The position numbers and the translations under genes are program-made. 10,077 bases of DNA from Pseudomonas sp. Lineage in GTDB: Bacteria > Pseudomonadota > Gammaproteobacteria > Pseudomonadales > Pseudomonadaceae. Under the pieces are notes generated by a model. The model was not told where the DNA came from and searched no databases. It saw only the letters and a program-made list of their open reading frames with translations. This document shows positions 8,731 to 10,077 of this stretch, in pieces (position 1 is the first letter of the stretch; every line of letters begins with the position of its first letter). The stretch is taken from NCBI GenBank assembly GCA_026398835.1, contig JAPLSD010000844.1:1-10077 (forward strand), in the 5' to 3' direction.

Positions 8731-8745
8731 CTGGCTAGTCGCCAG
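8731..8745 (+). repeat. Short inverted repeat after lptB
   Basis: CTGGC (8731-8735) and GCCAG (8741-8745) form a 5-bp stem with a 5-base loop, 12 bases after the lptB stop. No T run follows, so it is at best a weak terminator or an mRNA end-stability hairpin. The AT-rich stretch 8757-8785 comes next and includes a 6-bp inverted repeat (CAATAA at 8757-8762 with TTATTG at 8777-8782). That stretch could act as an UP element or a bending site for the rpoN promoter. Confidence 0.35.
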
Positions 8746-8813
8746 AGCGCCGGTAGCAATAAGATCCTTTAAAATTTTATTGTTACAGCGCTCTAGGCAA
8801 ACACTCCAGTTTC

Positions 8814-8829
8814 AGGCATATAATTTGCT
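8814..8829 (+). promoter_or_regulatory. Candidate rpoN promoter: sigma-54-like -24/-12 site overlapping a TATAAT box
   Basis: AGGCAT, five bases, then TTGCT matches the sigma-54 pattern TGGCAC-N5-TTGCW at 9 of 11 defined positions, including the essential GG (8815-8816) and GC (8827-8828) at the right spacing. A perfect sigma-70 -10 box, TATAAT, lies inside it at 8819-8824, but no good -35 stands 16-18 bases upstream. The site is about 75 bases before the rpoN ATG. Sigma-54 holoenzyme bound here would block the TATAAT promoter or drive its own, either way making rpoN self-regulated. Confidence 0.5.
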
Positions 8830-8836
8830 TATGTTT

Positions 8837-8875
8837 GGCGCTTCGGCGCCCTGTAGTGGATGGCGCATGCGCGCC
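8837..8875 (+). other. Tandem GC hairpins in the rpoN leader
   Basis: Two perfect hairpins stand 11 bases apart and share the same 5-bp stem. GGCGC-TTCG-GCGCC spans 8837-8850, with a stable UUCG-type loop, and GGCGC-ATGC-GCGCC spans 8862-8875. Because the arms are identical, the first left arm can also pair with the second right arm, so alternative folds exist. They lie between the probable promoter and the rpoN ATG. Neither is followed by a T run, so they look like RNA stability or translation elements rather than a terminator. Confidence 0.5.
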
Positions 8876-8901
8876 GGCGAATAAGGTGTTAAGCCCCTGC
8901 C

Positions 8902-10077
8902 ATGAAACCATCGCTAGTCTTGAGAATGGGCCAGCAGCTGACGATGACACCGCAGCTGCAACAGGCCATCCGCCTGCTCCAATTGTCGACCCTGGATCTG
9001 CAACAGGAAATTCAGGAGGCACTGGAGTCCAATCCGATGCTCGAACGCCAGGAAGAAGGCGACGACTTCGATAACACCGACCCTCTGGCCGACAACGTCG
9101 AGCAGAAACCCAACGCAGATGTTCAGGAACCCTCCTACCAGGAATCCGCCCCGACAGTGGATAACCTCGAGGAAGGCGACTGGAACGAGCGCATCCCTAA
9201 CGAACTGCCAGTCGACACTGCCTGGGAAGATGTCTACCAGACCAGCGCCAGCAGCCTGCCGAGCAACGATGACGACGAGTGGGACTTCACCACCCGCACA
9301 TCGGCTGGTGAGAGCCTGCAGAGCCATTTGCTCTGGCAACTCAACCTCGCACCTATGTCCGACACCGATCGCCTGATCGCCGTGACCCTGATCGATTGCA
9401 TCAACAATCAGGGCTACCTGGACGAGACCCTCGAGGAAATCCTTGAAGCCTTCGATCCGGAACTGGACATCGAACTGGACGAAATTGAAGCCGTCCTGCA
9501 TCGCATCCAGCAATTTGAGCCGGCCGGTATCGGTGCGCGCAACCTGGGTGAGTGCCTGTTGCTGCAACTGCGCCAACTGCCAGCCAAAACACCTTGGCTG
9601 ACCGAGGCAAAACGCCTGGTCATCGACTTCATCGACCTGCTCGGTAGCCGCGACTACAGTCAGCTGATGCGCCGCATGAAGCTCAAGGAAGACGAGCTGC
9701 GCCAGATCATCGAGCTGGTGCAAAGCCTCAACCCGCGCCCGGGCTCGCAAATCGAGTCCAGTGAAGCCGAATACGTCGTCCCTGACGTGATCGTGCGCAA
9801 GGACAACGAACGCTGGCTGGTTGAGCTCAATCAGGAATCCGTGCCACGCCTACGGGTCAACCCGCAGTACGCCGGTTTCGTGCGTCGCGCCGACACCAGC
9901 GCCGACAACACCTTCATGCGCAACCAGTTGCAGGAAGCCCGCTGGTTCATCAAGAGCCTACAAAGTCGCAATGAAACCCTGATGAAGGTTGCCACCCAGA
10001 TCGTCGAGCATCAGCGCGGCTTTCTCGAGTACGGCGATGAGGCGATGAAACCGCTGGTGCTGCATGACATCGCCGAG
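8902..10077 (+). CDS. rpoN: RNA polymerase sigma-54 factor RpoN (5' part, runs off right edge)
   Basis: RpoN directs RNA polymerase to -24/-12 promoters and needs AAA+ activators to open DNA; in pseudomonads it controls nitrogen use, motility and carbon catabolism. The visible 392 residues are about four fifths of the usual length of roughly 497. Region I is Gln- and Leu-rich ([20 protein letters not shown], then [20 protein letters not shown], to about residue 48) and binds activator and core. Region II is acidic (about 51-128, including DDDEWDF). The core-binding region III starts near 133 ([15 protein letters not shown]) and has [17 protein letters not shown] (203-219). The visible end, LVLHDIAE, is the beginning of the helix-turn-helix; the RpoN box is outside the window. 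The ATG at 8902 gives the standard [12 protein letters not shown] start. The nearest ribosome site, AAGG (8883-8886), is rather far away at 15 bases. Confidence 0.98.
   Translation, partial: MKPSLVLRMGQQLTMTPQLQQAIRLLQLSTLDLQQEIQEALESNPMLERQEEGDDFDNTDPLADNVEQKPNADVQEPSYQESAPTVDNLEEGDWNERIPNELPVDTAWEDVYQTSASSLPSNDDDEWDFTTRTSAGESLQSHLLWQLNLAPMSDTDRLIAVTLIDCINNQGYLDETLEEILEAFDPELDIELDEIEAVLHRIQQFEPAGIGARNLGECLLLQLRQLPAKTPWLTEAKRLVIDFIDLLGSRDYSQLMRRMKLKEDELRQIIELVQSLNPRPGSQIESSEAEYVVPDVIVRKDNERWLVELNQESVPRLRVNPQYAGFVRRADTSADNTFMRNQLQEARWFIKSLQSRNETLMKVATQIVEHQRGFLEYGDEAMKPLVLHDIAE

Noticed and set aside
8914..9750. A 278-codon minus-strand reading frame opposite rpoN
   Set aside because: It mirrors the rpoN coding sequence, shows no family motif and has no ribosome site in a sensible place.

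Overview
The window reads as core chromosome of a Pseudomonas species. Codon use is GC-rich throughout. The gene order (hisG, murA, a BolA-family gene, the mla/ttg2 operon, then kdsD-kdsC-lptC-lptA-lptB and rpoN) and the protein sequences match the pseudomonads closely. My impression is a non-aeruginosa species of the fluorescens/putida type, but the species cannot be fixed by eye. I see no insertion sequence, phage gene, tRNA, rRNA or CRISPR array.

The left half (1-5105) is on the minus strand. Read in the direction of transcription, it begins with mlaF-mlaE-mlaD-mlaC-mlaB, a tightly packed operon for the MlaFEDB inner-membrane complex and its periplasmic lipid carrier MlaC, which maintain outer-membrane lipid asymmetry. 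A probable intrinsic terminator follows (about 1994-2045). Next come a damaged ibaG (BolA family), murA (first committed step of peptidoglycan synthesis) and the 5' part of hisG (first step of histidine synthesis), which runs off the left edge.

The right half (5383-10077) is on the plus strand. kdsD and kdsC make the Kdo precursor of the LPS inner core. lptC, lptA and lptB encode parts of the LPS export bridge. The junctions overlap or are only a few bases long, so these five genes are very probably one operon. After a 183-base gap, rpoN (sigma-54) starts and runs off the right edge. The two operons diverge from the 277-base region 5106-5382. Most of the window therefore serves envelope building: peptidoglycan precursor, phospholipid traffic, LPS sugar synthesis and LPS transport.

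I found no new multi-gene system. Three details deserve attention. First, ibaG carries what looks like an internal deletion with a frameshift: its normal C-terminal codons survive in another frame just before murA. Second, the rpoN leader has a sigma-54-type -24/-12 match overlapping a TATAAT box. Third, two hairpins with identical stems follow in the same leader. No gene-free stretch exceeds 300 bases; the gaps are described in the features.
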